A stretch of 64,000 nucleotides of DNA. It comes from Limnomonas spitsbergensis. Lineage: Eukaryota; Chlorophyta; Chlorophyceae; Chlamydomonadales. The position numbers and the translations under genes are program-made. The notes under the pieces were generated by a model. That model did not search any database. It saw nothing but the letters and a program-made list of their open reading frames with translations, and was not told the DNA's origin. Below, piece after piece: positions 1-11,800 of this stretch. The stretch spans positions 1,116,001 to 1,180,000 of the forward strand of contig JAYJMM010000039.1 of the NCBI GenBank assembly GCA_037349105.1, in the 5' to 3' direction. Within the stretch, counting starts at the first letter, position 1, and each line of letters starts with the position of its first letter.

Positions 1-97
1 ATAATGCAGGGATCATCGCTGGGAAGGGTTGAGGCTGACGACCGCCCCCTCCCGACCACGGCACCAGGACGGCTACGACCCCGCCCCGAAGATTTAC

Positions 98-361
98 CTT
101 GGTTCCTGCGGTCCTGCTAACAAGTGTCTTGCCGGCCTGGCGCACTTGGAAGGTGGTAGGGGCCTTGATGTCATACCAGTCCTTCTTGGCGAAGGGATCT
201 GCGAGGAGCACGAGGTAGGATGAGACCCCCATCCATCACTTAAACGTCTACTTCCAGCAGAAAAGGACAAGGAAAGCCGCATTGGGGGGGAACTTGCCCT
301 GAGCTTTCTTCTTTCCGCCCTTCTTCCCCTTGCTGATGCGCTTGTTCTTTCCGACCGCCAT
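98..361 (-). CDS. RPS3A: 40S ribosomal protein eS1 (RPS3A), first two exons, partial
   Basis: eS1 is a core protein of the small cytosolic ribosomal subunit. Exon 1 (361-298) starts at the ATG and encodes [12 protein letters not shown] followed by a lysine/glycine-rich stretch, the typical basic N-terminus. Exon 2 (198-98) encodes [17 protein letters not shown] then [16 protein letters not shown], which is diagnostic of the family. The junction restores an Asp codon (1 base + 2 bases), so the phase is right. The intron between them begins GCAAGT and ends with CAG, a GC-AG intron. Exon 2 ends at a GTAAAT donor and the remainder lies beyond the left edge. About 55 of the usual roughly 260 residues are visible. 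The identity is certain from the motif; only the intron class would benefit from transcript data. Confidence 0.94.
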
Positions 362-2878
362 GTTGCAGACTTTGTCGCGTAGAAGAGGGAGAACAGTTGC
401 GCAGACGCAACCAAATGCTCAGAAACCCTGCCGGCAAAACCCCAAATTGTACTGCGGCTGCTCGGCGGCACGAGGCATTTCAAGTGCATTGCATGCCTGT
501 CCCATTGTATCGCAAGCACTTGTGATGATACCAGCAGCTCTTTTTGTATCAGGAGAAGGGCGGCCAAGCATGGAAATTGATACAAACATCGGGCAGGGAG
601 GTCACAAAGTCAATGCTCAGCGAGGGTGTGAAGTAAGTCACGACCCACTGTCCATTTTCAATTTGCTTGTTCACCAGCCTTAATGCCCATCACAGACCCC
701 ACTGTAACTATAAATTATGATGGACGACATATCATTTACTTCTACCAGGCTGGTCACAACTCTTAGAAAGTGTTCAGCAGTTAAATAGTGGGACTGGTCG
801 GCTAACATGCCTTGGCATCAGTGGTGGTTGTTTGCTAACATGTCCATGGAAACCGGTATGTTACAGTCAGCTTCATAGTTTTAGGATGCCTACGTGGAAT
901 TAAGGTATGGGACCCAGCTCAAATGGACACCAATACTACCTACTGGGCTACTGGTTCTAACAGGATGAGCTTCACATGGACTGCCCGTTCTACACCGACC
1001 TTCGTCTAGGTTTTACCTTACTTTACATACTATCCAAGAGGACGAGGATGAGGCCATGAAAAAGTACGCAAATGGAGTGTGGGGCAAATTATGTGCAGCT
1101 GAGAGGATTCTGCATCTGTATTCTTGAAGAAATTTGGTTCTTTTATCTTTCAGTGTACCGTATGATGAAACGATAGAATCATCTCAAAACTTTGCCAAAT
1201 CACCCGTCCCCACCCTAATTCTCTAGGCGGTGCTCAGTCGAACTCTTTTGCACCCACGACATGTTTATGGCTGGGGCTTATCTTCTGCACTATGGGGCTC
1301 ATTCCCATGCCACTGTCGTGGTTGTGTGCTAGTTGCTTGCCCAGGGGGATCCCTGCTTTTCGCCTTCTGTCCTAGTGTATCAAGTGCCTGTACCGGTTTA
1401 CAGGCACATGTCCCATGCATCAAATGTGATGCGCTAATGGACTGTACACAGGAGTCAGCCATTGCACCGGCACCAGCGCGACATTTTTACATCGGGCACC
1501 CCCAATGGGCCACGCCTACTATAGGCTGAGCAGCACCCATACCCCCATGTAGCCATGGTGATCCTTTGCAGATCCAGCCCCATCACTCCCTTCCTGACAT
1601 TGAATAAATGTGTCAAGAAAATGTGCCAGGATACACAGTGCGACACGATGTACCATTCTGTGAGCACTCCCGAATAAAAAGAAAATCGATTCCCTGCTTA
1701 CATGCGGGCTTACATGCATCTGGTAGTAAGGCGCCCACGCGGCCGAGCAGGGCCCAGAGGTGTATCGTCATTCACATGCATCTGGCCTCACACAGCATTC
1801 TTCCTTCCACTTCCATGCCCGGTGCCCAGTCAGCATAGCTAATGATCAAGGCCTGCTGTTAAGGGTGCCTCGTGCAGCAAGCCCTGCTGCTCAGGCCACA
1901 GGCCATACGCCGAACAAAGTGAAGTCCCTATGAGCCCAGTGGTGGCCGCCTGATGAATGCACGAAGGCGGTCTGATACGCACTTAAGTAAACACTGCGGA
2001 CCCTGCCTCATCATCACATTTGGGAGCTTATGAAAAGCAGTCAAAGCAAGGTTCAGGGTGGTGCATAAACCAAGTCCAAGCAAGCCTTGAAGGATGCAGC
2101 TGTGGATCACATTGCAGATTGGCAGTGGAAAATTACTATGACCAAAACACAAATAATCTTGTGACTTGCATGGCATTTGAAAGAAAAGTATTAAAAACCC
2201 ATCGGGCAGCATACCGTACAGCCATACAGGACATCACAACTTGGGTAAGCTACGATGTGGTCAATGCCACAGCAGGGGACCTACCCCCTCCCTTCAGTCC
2301 ATGCCTATATGGGCGCTCTTGAGACTGCCGCCAGGGCGCCATGCTGAGCATGAGGGCTGGTGCCACCACACTCAGGTGCATCGTGCATGGCATTGCTCTC
2401 CTCGGGCAGCAAATGCAGTTGCTCTGGGTGGCTGGACGTCAAACAGACAAACAAACAAACACGGCATGACAAATTGCAGGCAAAATGCATCACCTGTAAA
2501 GGGAAAAGCTTGAATTTTCGTCATGGATGTAAGCGAATAGGGCCTGCGTCAGGCCCGCATATCGGTAATCCCTTTGGGTCATCAACTGCTGGACTTCCTG
2601 GTGGGTTCAGCCTACAGAGCCTTCAGCACCACGTCATCACCTGTTCGAATCGCAAACCCTAGTAGGGTTTGAGCGCGTATGGGCGAGGCCTTCAGCACCA
2701 CGTCATCATCATCGTCCTGGCCTGGGATTCCGTTCGCCATCTCTCGTGTACTAAGCTGACAGCCCTGTGACGCTCCTCATCGCTCATCGATCAAGAAGCC
2801 TTCAAGTCTGTAGGATACACAATCACGGGAGGTCGATCGATTGAGGGGTTCATCACTTCATCTGATACAAGCCACACG
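362..2878. other. Intergenic region between divergent RPS3A and the 350-residue gene
   Basis: No exon could be supported in this 2.5-kb stretch. It should contain the promoter of RPS3A (just right of 361) and the 5' leader of the plus-strand gene starting at 2879. Chance reading frames occur on both strands but show no family motif and no phase-consistent splice partners. A short LINE 3'-end signature lies near 1725-1765 and is listed separately. Confidence 0.6.
1725..1765 (+). mobile_element. LINE 3'-end signature, isolated fragment
   Basis: The segment reads GGCGCCCACGCGGCCGAGC, then GCAGGGCCCAGAGGTGT and a CGTCATT-like end. This matches the last roughly 50 bases of the LINE copies ending near 16240 and 43930. 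No coding part of the LINE is recognisable next to it, so it is a strongly 5'-truncated or eroded insertion. Confidence 0.6.
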
Positions 2879-5800
2879 ATGTCGGACCCGGACGTGATCA
2901 TCGACGATACCCAGAGGGTGCAAGAGGTAGTCACTGCGCGCTGGGGGCCTGGCACGTCCTGGTTCAATGCTTGCCTCACAACTCACAAGTCACAACCGAC
3001 CCAAAAGAAACAACCCTCGCTGCAGCAAGCCAACTCCCGTTCGGTTGGTTTCTCGTTCACTCCCGTGCCTGCATCGCATGTGATGATCCATGCTTGACCC
3101 CGGCCTCCTGCCTATCTCTCTTGTCAGCAATCAGTCGGGGCACGGCCTGTATTTTGTAACAGCTCGGGCACAGCTCCGCTGTCTGCCATGCAGGAGCATG
3201 GCCATGTTGTTGTTAGGGTGATGAACAGTGCCAGCAGCGCATGCACTGCTAGATGCAGTACATGCACCATGCGGTACGCGCGCTGGTGGGACATGTACTG
3301 CAGAAATACAAGACCTTAAACACCGAACCGCTTTACCCCAGTCACTCATGCACGCCGCATGGCTGTGCACCCACCCATGGATATCGGTCTGCCGAACTGG
3401 CATCTGATCCACTATACCAACCCTAATGAGCGCACGTTTACGAATATGTCCTCCCCATAATTGTCATGCAGTTACACTGCTTTCACATCCCACCCCATCG
3501 GATGCCGCCATATTCATCATAGGCAGGCTGACCCCAGCATCCCCCCTGCTGCATCTAGTATAAAGCAGGAGATGGAAGCCCAGGCCAGGCCTGTAATGTC
3601 TGTCACCACATTCCCAGGACACAACTGTCGATCTATGAATTTACTCTGCTAGACCATTTTCCGGTGACCTTGAAGACCATATCTTTAGGAGACACCTAAT
3701 GACCACCGAGCCGCGCCATTCATCCTTTCCCCCCATCCTACCCCACCCTCCATCTCCCTCCCATCCTCCTCCCCAAAATCCTCCCCCTCAAACCGACCCC
3801 CAATCTGCTCCCCCTCTACGCACAACAGTTGGCTAAGCAGCTCGCCGGCAGCCCACCGCCCGCCTACGTGCGAGAGATCAACAAGCTGTCCAACACTGTC
3901 ATCACCTCGGCAACCATCGCGTTGTTCCGGGCAATGCTATACCCGCCTACATCGGCCGCCGCTGCCGGGGCGCAGGAAGCCGCAGAGAAGCTGCCTGCGT
4001 GGTTCGCAGCCGAGTACAAGGCCAAGTCGACTTTCCAGGCTTTCTTGCGACAGGTGCGAGAGAATAAGGAAAATGTTTTCTCGCTGCACTGCGGATTTGA
4101 GAAGTCTACCACCAATGTTTGATTTGTGCGCCCCAGACCTCCTTTAGGGGACTGCCAGGCGGCCTTAATGGGTCTGATGGGGTCTTTGCCTTGTCTAGCC
4201 TGCAGCCTGCGCCTCAAGCCTGGTCCCTGGCTTCTGCAGGCAGGATGCTTAGGAGACGTTCATGCTCACCTGGGGTTGAGAACCCCGCTCCCAAACCCTT
4301 AACTCCGTCCATGTGCTGTGCCTCAGCCCTTGTCCTCCACCCCTCCTCGCAGTATGCAAAGGAGACTGTCGTACTCACTGGGGTAGCGTACCTAATGGAT
4401 GGTGTGGACCAGGTGGGATCAGAGAGGGGACTGGCATGGGCACGGGCATGGGAATGAGCATATCGCAAAACTAGAGGCCATTTCTGGCACTCCTGCACTG
4501 CTGCAAGGATGAAATAAAATTTGCACCTGGCAATGCTGGATAGCGTGTTGGAAGGCCTTCATGAGCAGTAAGGGTGGAAGGAGTGGTGCAGATAAAGCAT
4601 GAGGCAAGGCCTTCATGTCCAGCTTGGACGTGTCGTGGAGATCGCTTTGTTTCTTCGTGGTTGCTGCAGCCATAATTCAGCGTCATCACAGCCCTCAGCG
4701 ATGAGGGCCTGCTGCAGCAAGGTGCCCAAAACCCTAAACCCTGCAGCAAGGTGACTGCTGCTTGGGCCAGCGGCCGCAGGCTGGTCAAGGTTTGGTCCCC
4801 ACTGACCCCAGTCTGAGGCCCTCTAGAGGGGAAGTACGCCCCTTACAAGGGAGGTACTTTGGATCCAGCTGGGATCTAGCCCTGTAGGCCCTGAATGGAC
4901 CCACCCTGATCCTGAGTGTGATCCTGCGTAGATCCAGATGATAGATCTATGACTGTCTTTCCGCATGGCCCTCTATAACTGGTCCTGCAATGGGGCCATT
5001 GAATTGTAGGTCGCAGGTGAAATCATTCAACGGTGACCTGCACTGTGTCATCTAAAACCCAAGAACCAGGACCCAAGAACCATGACCCATGACCTGTAAT
5101 CCTGAACCTGTAATCCTGGACCTGTGATCTGTATTGGTTGACCCTTGAGATTTGACCCTTGACCTGTGATCACTATCTAGGGACCCTTGACATGTGATCA
5201 CTATCTAGGGCCCCTTGACCTGTGATCACTATCTAGGGACCCTTGTCCTGTGATCACTATCTAGGGCCCCTTGACCTGTGATCACTATCTAGGGCCCCTT
5301 GACATGTGATCACTATCTAGGGCCCCTTGACCTGTGATCACTATCTAGGGCCCCTTGACCTGTGATCACTATCTAGGGCCCCTTGTCATGTGATCACTAT
5401 CTAGGGCCCCTTGACCTGTGATCACTATCTAGGGACCCTTGACCTGTGATCACTATCTAGGGCCCCTTGACCTGTGATCACTATCTAGGGACCCTTGTCC
5501 TGTGATCACTATCTAGGGACCCTTGACCTGTGATCACTATCTAGGGCCCCTTGACCTGTGATCACTTTCTAGGGACCCTTGACCTGTGATCACTATCTAG
5601 GGCCCCTTGTCCTGTGATCACTATCTAGGGCCCCTTGACCTGTGATCACTATCTAGGGCCCCTTGACCTGTGATCACTATCTAGGGCCCCTTGTCCTGTG
5701 ATCACTATCTAGGGCCCCTTGTCCTGTGATCACTATCTAGGGCCCTTGACCTGTGATCACTATCTAGGGACCCTTGTCCTGTGATCACTATCTAGGGACC

Positions 5801-8800
5801 CTTGACCTGTGATCACTATCTAGGGACCCTTGACCTGTGATCACTATCTAGGGCCCCTTGTCCTGTGATCACTATCTAGGGCCCCTTGTCCTGTGATCAC
5901 TATCTAGGGACCCTTGACATGTGATCACTATCTAGGGACCCTTGTCCTGTGATCACTATCTAGGGACCCTTGACCTGTGATCACTATCTAGGGACCCTTG
6001 TCCTGTGATCACTATCTAGGGCCCCTTGTCCTGTGATCACTATCTAGGGCCCCTTGTCCTGTGATCACTATCTAGGGACCCTTGACCTGTGATCACTATC
6101 TAGGGCCCCTTGTCCTGTGATCACTATCTAGGGACCCTTGTCCTGTGATCACTATCTAGGGCCCCTTGTCATGTGATCACTATCTAGGGACCCTTGACCT
6201 GTGATCACTATCTAGGGCCCCTTGTCCTGTGATCACTATCTAGGGACCCTTGTCCTGTGATCACTATCTAGGGACCCTTGTCCTGTGATCACTATCTAGG
6301 GCCCCTTGTCCTGTGATCACTATCTAGGGACCCTTGTCCTGTGATCACTATCTAGGGACCCTTGTCATGTGATCACTATCTAGGGACCCTTGACCTGTGA
6401 TCACTATCTAGGGACCCTTGTCCTGTGATCACTATCTAGGGACCCTTGTCCTGTGATCACTATCTAGGGCCCCTTGACCTGTGATCACTATCTAGGGCCC
6501 CTTGACCTGTGATCACTATCTAGGGCCCCTTGTCCTGTGATCACTATCTAGGGCCCCTTGACCTGTGATCACTTTCTAGGGACCCTTGACCTGTGATCAC
6601 TATCTAGGGCCCCTTGTCCTGTGATCACTATCTAGGGCCCCTTGACATGTGATCACTATCTAGGGCCCCTTGACCTGTGATCACTATCTAGGGCCCCTTG
6701 TCCTGTGATCACTATCTAGGGCCCCTTGTCCTGTGATCACTATCTAGGGACCCTTGACATGTGATCACTATCTAGGGACCCTTGTCCTGTGATCACTATC
6801 TAGGGACCCTTGACCTGTGATCACTATCTAGGGACCCTTGTCCTATGATCACTATCTAGGGCCCCTTGTCCTGTGATCACTATCTAGGGCCCCTTGTCCT
6901 GTGATCACTATCTAGGGACCCTTGACCTGTGATCACTATCTAGGGCCCCTTGTCCTGTGATCACTATCTAGGGACCCTTGTCATGTGATCACTATCTAGG
7001 GACCCTTGACCTGTGATCACTATCTAGGGCCCCTTGTCCTGTGATCACTATCTAGGGACCCTTGTCCTGTGATCACTATCTAGGGACCCTTGACCTGTGA
7101 TCACTATCTAGGGACCCTTGTCCTGTGATCACTATCTAGGGACCCTTGTCATGTGATCACTATCTAGGGACCCTTGTCCTGTGATCACTATCTAGGGACC
7201 CTTGTCCTGTGATCACTATCTAGGGACCCTTGTCCTGTGATCACTATCTAGGGACCCTTGACCTGTGATCACTATCTAGGGACCCTTGTCCTGTGATCAC
7301 TATCTAGGGCCCCTTGACTTGTGATCATTATCTAGGGCCCCTTGTCCGGTGATCACTATCTAGGGACCCTTGACCTGTGATCACTATCTAGGGCCCCTTG
7401 TCCTGTGATCACTATCTAGGGACCCTTGTCCTGTGATCACTATCTAGGGACCCTTGTCCTGTGATCACTATCTAGGGACCCTTGACCTGTGATCACTATC
7501 TAGGGACCCTTGTCCTGTGATCACTATCTAGGGACCCTTGTCCTGTGATCACTATCTAGGGACCCTTGACCTGTGATCACTATCTAGGGACCCTTGTCAT
7601 GTGATCACTATCTAGGGACCCTTGTCCTGTGATCACTATCTAGGGACCCTTGTCATGTGATCACTATCTAGGGACCCTTGACCTGTGATCACTATCTAGG
7701 GCCCCTTGTCCTGTGATCACTATCTATGGACCCTTGTCCTGTGATCACTATCTAGGGCCCCTTGTCCTGTGATCACTATCTAGGGACCCTTGACCTGTGA
7801 TCACTATCTAGGGCCCCTTGTCCTGTGATCACTATCTAGGGACCCTTGTCCTGTGATCACTATCTAGGGCCCCTTGTCCTGTGATCACTATCTAGGGACC
7901 CTTGTCCTGTGATCACTATCTAGGGACCCTTGTCCTGTGATCACTATCTAGGGACCCTTGACCTGTGATCACTATCTAGGGCCCCTTGTCCTGTGATCAC
8001 TATCTAGGGACCCTTGTCCTGTGATCACTATCTAGGGACCCTTGTCATGTGATCACTATCTAGGGACCCTTGACCTGTGATCACTATCTAGGGCCCCTTG
8101 TCCTGTGATCACTATCTAGGGACCCTTGTCCTGTGATCACTATCTAGGGCCCCTTGTCCTGTGATCACTATCTAGGGACCCTTGACCTGTGATCACTATC
8201 TAGGGCCCCTTGTCCTGTGATCACTATCTAGGGCCCCTTGTCCTGTGATCACTATCTAGGGACCCTTGTCCTGTGATCACTATCTAGGGACCCTTGACCT
8301 GTGATCACTATCTAGGGCCCCTTGTCCTGTGATCACTATCTAGGGACCCTTGTCCTGTGATCACTATCTAGGGACCCTTGTCCTGTGATCACTATCTAGG
8401 GACCCTTGTCCTGTGATCACTATCTAGGGACCCTTGACCTGTGATCACTATCTAGGGCCCCTTGTCCTGTGATCACTATCTAGGGACCCTTGTCCTGTGA
8501 TCACTATCTAGGGCCCCTTGACCTGTGAGGCTGTAACCGTGGACCTGTTACATGAAGTATAAAACCTCAAGACCTGTGACCTGTATTCTGTGACCTGTAA
8601 TCTGTATTATGTGGAACTCCTGCGCATGGGTTAAGCTGGCGAAGAGCAGCCGTCAGGTGGAGAACCTGTGATGTGTTATGTGTGACCTGTGAGGTGTTAT
8701 GTGTGACCTGAGACCTGTGTTGTTGCTGCGTGTGGACACAGTTGGCAAAGAGCATCCGGCAAGTGGATGATGCAGCGAACAAGATGATGGGCGGGGTGGC

Positions 8801-11800
8801 TGCCGGAGGCGTCCTCGGGATCACATGTGAGTGTGCACGTCCTCGGGATCACATGTGAGTGTGCACGTCCTCGGGATCACATGTGAGTGTGCACGTTCCT
8901 CGCATGCTCTACCCCAAGAAGATTACTGCGATACCTTGGCATGGCAGGCTTTTCGTTTGCCGATGTGGCCGAGTTTATTTTTGAGCAGGGCGCAGAGGTT
9001 AAGCGTCATTAACATGTGAGTGCGAGGAACGGTTAGCTTGATGTTGAACACAAGCAGCTTGCTCAGATTTGTCAGGGGCGCAGGTATGAGGCAGGGCAAG
9101 GGCAGCCGAACCGGAAAAGCTGAAGTGACGAAATTTAGTTTGGAGGGATTAGCAGAGCTGTCTTGTCCGTTTTTAATTTGTGGTAGGTCTGCTAAATTCC
9201 ACAGCATTACAGTCCAAGGCCTAGAGATCTAAGTGCAGCAGCCATCGCTAGGCTGCTTGGGTCACTGACGGAAGTCTTGTGATTGTCTGCGGTCCCAAAT
9301 ATCCAACCGACAGGGCACGGCGGGGCAGAGCAGAGCAGGGCGGCAGGGCCGTAGTTCCCATGGCTCATACCAAAATGTAGCGGCTCTCACATTGTTCACA
9401 CAGTCTGCACGCCTATCATCGGCATGCTGGTGTCCGCGCGGTAAACCCCCAAAGGTGGTCTGGTGCGCACTAGAATGAAATACGGTCAGGTGGTTGTGCA
9501 GGAGACTCTTCACATGATGGGATGTGACGAAGAGCCAGCTAGGGACTCAGCATATCCGGTCAAGATCAGATATTGTAAAATGAAAGACTGTCTGGCGCAG
9601 GCTCTGGTCAGGTGGGTGTGCGGGAGACTCTTCACATGATGGGATGTGACGAAGAGCCAGCTAGGGACTCAGCATACCCGGTCAATATCAGATATTGTAA
9701 AATGAAAGACTGTCTGGCGCAGGCCCTGGTCAGGTGGTTGTGCAGGAGACTCTTCACATGATGGGATGTGACGAAGAGCCAGCTAGGGACTCAGCATACC
9801 CGGTCAATATCAGATATTGTAAAATGAAAGACTGTCTGGCGCAGGCTCTGGTCAGGTGGGTGTGCGGGAGACTCTTCACATGATGGGATGTGACGAAGAG
9901 CCAGCTAGGGACTCAGCATACACGATCAACATCCGATGGTTGATCAACATCAGATGGTTGGCCTCAAGGTGGTGGGGTCTGTAGTCTGTACACGCCTCAA
10001 GGTGGTGGGGTCTGTAGTCTGTACACGTCAGCTTGTGTGCATCTGTGCTGGTTTTCAAAGCGTCCTTTTACCCGCCCTTGACGGCCGCGGGGATGTCGTG
10101 GCATTTCCTGTCAGCAGCACAAGATTCAAGCCTGTCCAGGTTAAGAATCACTGATTTAGGCCTCAAGTTTACGGGTTCAAAGCTAGGGGCCGGCCGCAGG
10201 GATGGTGTGATACCCGTTGTGGAAGTCTTGCTCAGGCTCCCCTCCTCTCCCTTCAGCCTGTTGTCTGAGAATGCAAGAGCGCGTCTCACATGGTTTGCCC
10301 GTTGCTTAGCCCCCTGCCCTGCTCTGTCCACAGGGTACCCGACGAATCCTACAGGCCGAGCTGTGATGACGGCAGCTGGAGGGCTGGTAAGTGCCTTGGT
10401 GCTTAACGGTAGCTCACCAAGTGCTGCGGCCGAATGGGTGGCTTACTTGATCCACGCCTTCTTTATTAATTGCATGAGCCGGTGTTGTCCTTTTCAGGGT
10501 TATTTAGTAACATGTGAATCGCTCGCTGCCCTGCGCTTGCAAGAGTGTTGCGCAACACCTGGAACCTTGCCGCACTTGACAGCCAACAGGCCACGGCCTT
10601 GCATGCTCTGGTGGACTGAAAAATCTCCACAAGACGTCACACGCAGGCAGCCAAGGTTCCCGTTCAAATACTGTCCTGGACGTGTGAGCATTCATTTGAC
10701 GACCCTATTAGTGATCGCCCTGTGGATATACGTGGCAGTCCTTCAATTGTCCCCACTGCATCATCTGGACCAAACCTAAAATCCGCTGCTTCTGTTCCTG
10801 CTGCTTGTGCGGCCAACAGGTGGGTTATTTGAGCTTTGTCGTGGGCAAGCAAACGCAGACCGTGCTGCTCGGTCAGCAGCAGCTGCTTGAGAAAGGTGGG
10901 TGCAGTCGTCGGGACAAAGGGGGTGGGTGGGTGCAGTGGCCAAGTCTAAGCTTGGGTGTAGTGGTCAAGCCAGGGGGGGGGGGCTGTGGCCAAATTTAAG
11001 GTTGGGTGTAGTGGTCAAGCCAGGGGGTGGGGTCAAATATAATGGGTGCTGTGGCCAAATATTATGGTAGCTGTGGCCAAATATAAGGTTGGGTGTACCA
11101 TAGACGCTCTTTGCCTCCGCACGAAATTCATGTTGTTTCGCCGTCGCGCCTTATGAAAACCCTGACCTGCAGAAAACGCCACTTTGGGGACGTCAAAAAA
11201 AGTTCTCCAGTGAAGCGCGCTTTAGCTTGAACTAAATGTATTTCTCGTTCGCGGAGGCAAAACAAGTCTACGGTAGTGGCCAAATATAATGGGAGCAGTG
11301 GCCAAGTATCAGGTTAGGTGTATCGGCCCACGAGCCCAGCCAGAGATCTCCCGTTGCAAGCTCGTACCATGGCATGCCCTGCGCCCTGAGGCTGGAAACC
11401 CTGGTCGAGGCCTGAGGGAAGAGCGCCCGGCTGTGTGGATCCTGGGTGTATTCTGTGCTTTGCGCTTGTGTGTGTGTTCGTGCAATGTTGAATCGAATTT
11501 GAAAACGCTGGTGAAATGTCAGACGAGTTGTATGGGTTCATGATGGGCCAAGATTGACTAGCAGCAGGATCTTTAGCCAGAGCTAAGCTAGTGGCGCGGA
11601 TTCAGGACGAGTGTTGTTTCAAGGAGGGTTTAGCGCACCGGGCTTAATATGCCATCCAGCTAGACTGCTGTCGTATGGGTGGCCCACTGATGCAAAGCCC
11701 TAAACCCTAAACCCTTAACCCATGCAGCTAGACCGCTGTCACACGCTTCCATTAGTGGCTCACTAATCCAAAACCCTGAACCCTGAACCCATCCAGCTAG

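Noticed and set aside
2570..2660. A tRNA-like TTCGAATC box
   Set aside because: No acceptor, D or anticodon stems can be formed around it.
5156..8528. CRISPR-like array
   Set aside because: Units are contiguous 28-mers with no unique spacers, in a eukaryotic intron.
10033..10779. A 248-codon open frame on the plus strand
   Set aside because: It overlaps exon 4 of the 350-residue gene but runs through clear intron sequence, has no domain, and its composition is not protein-like outside the exon.
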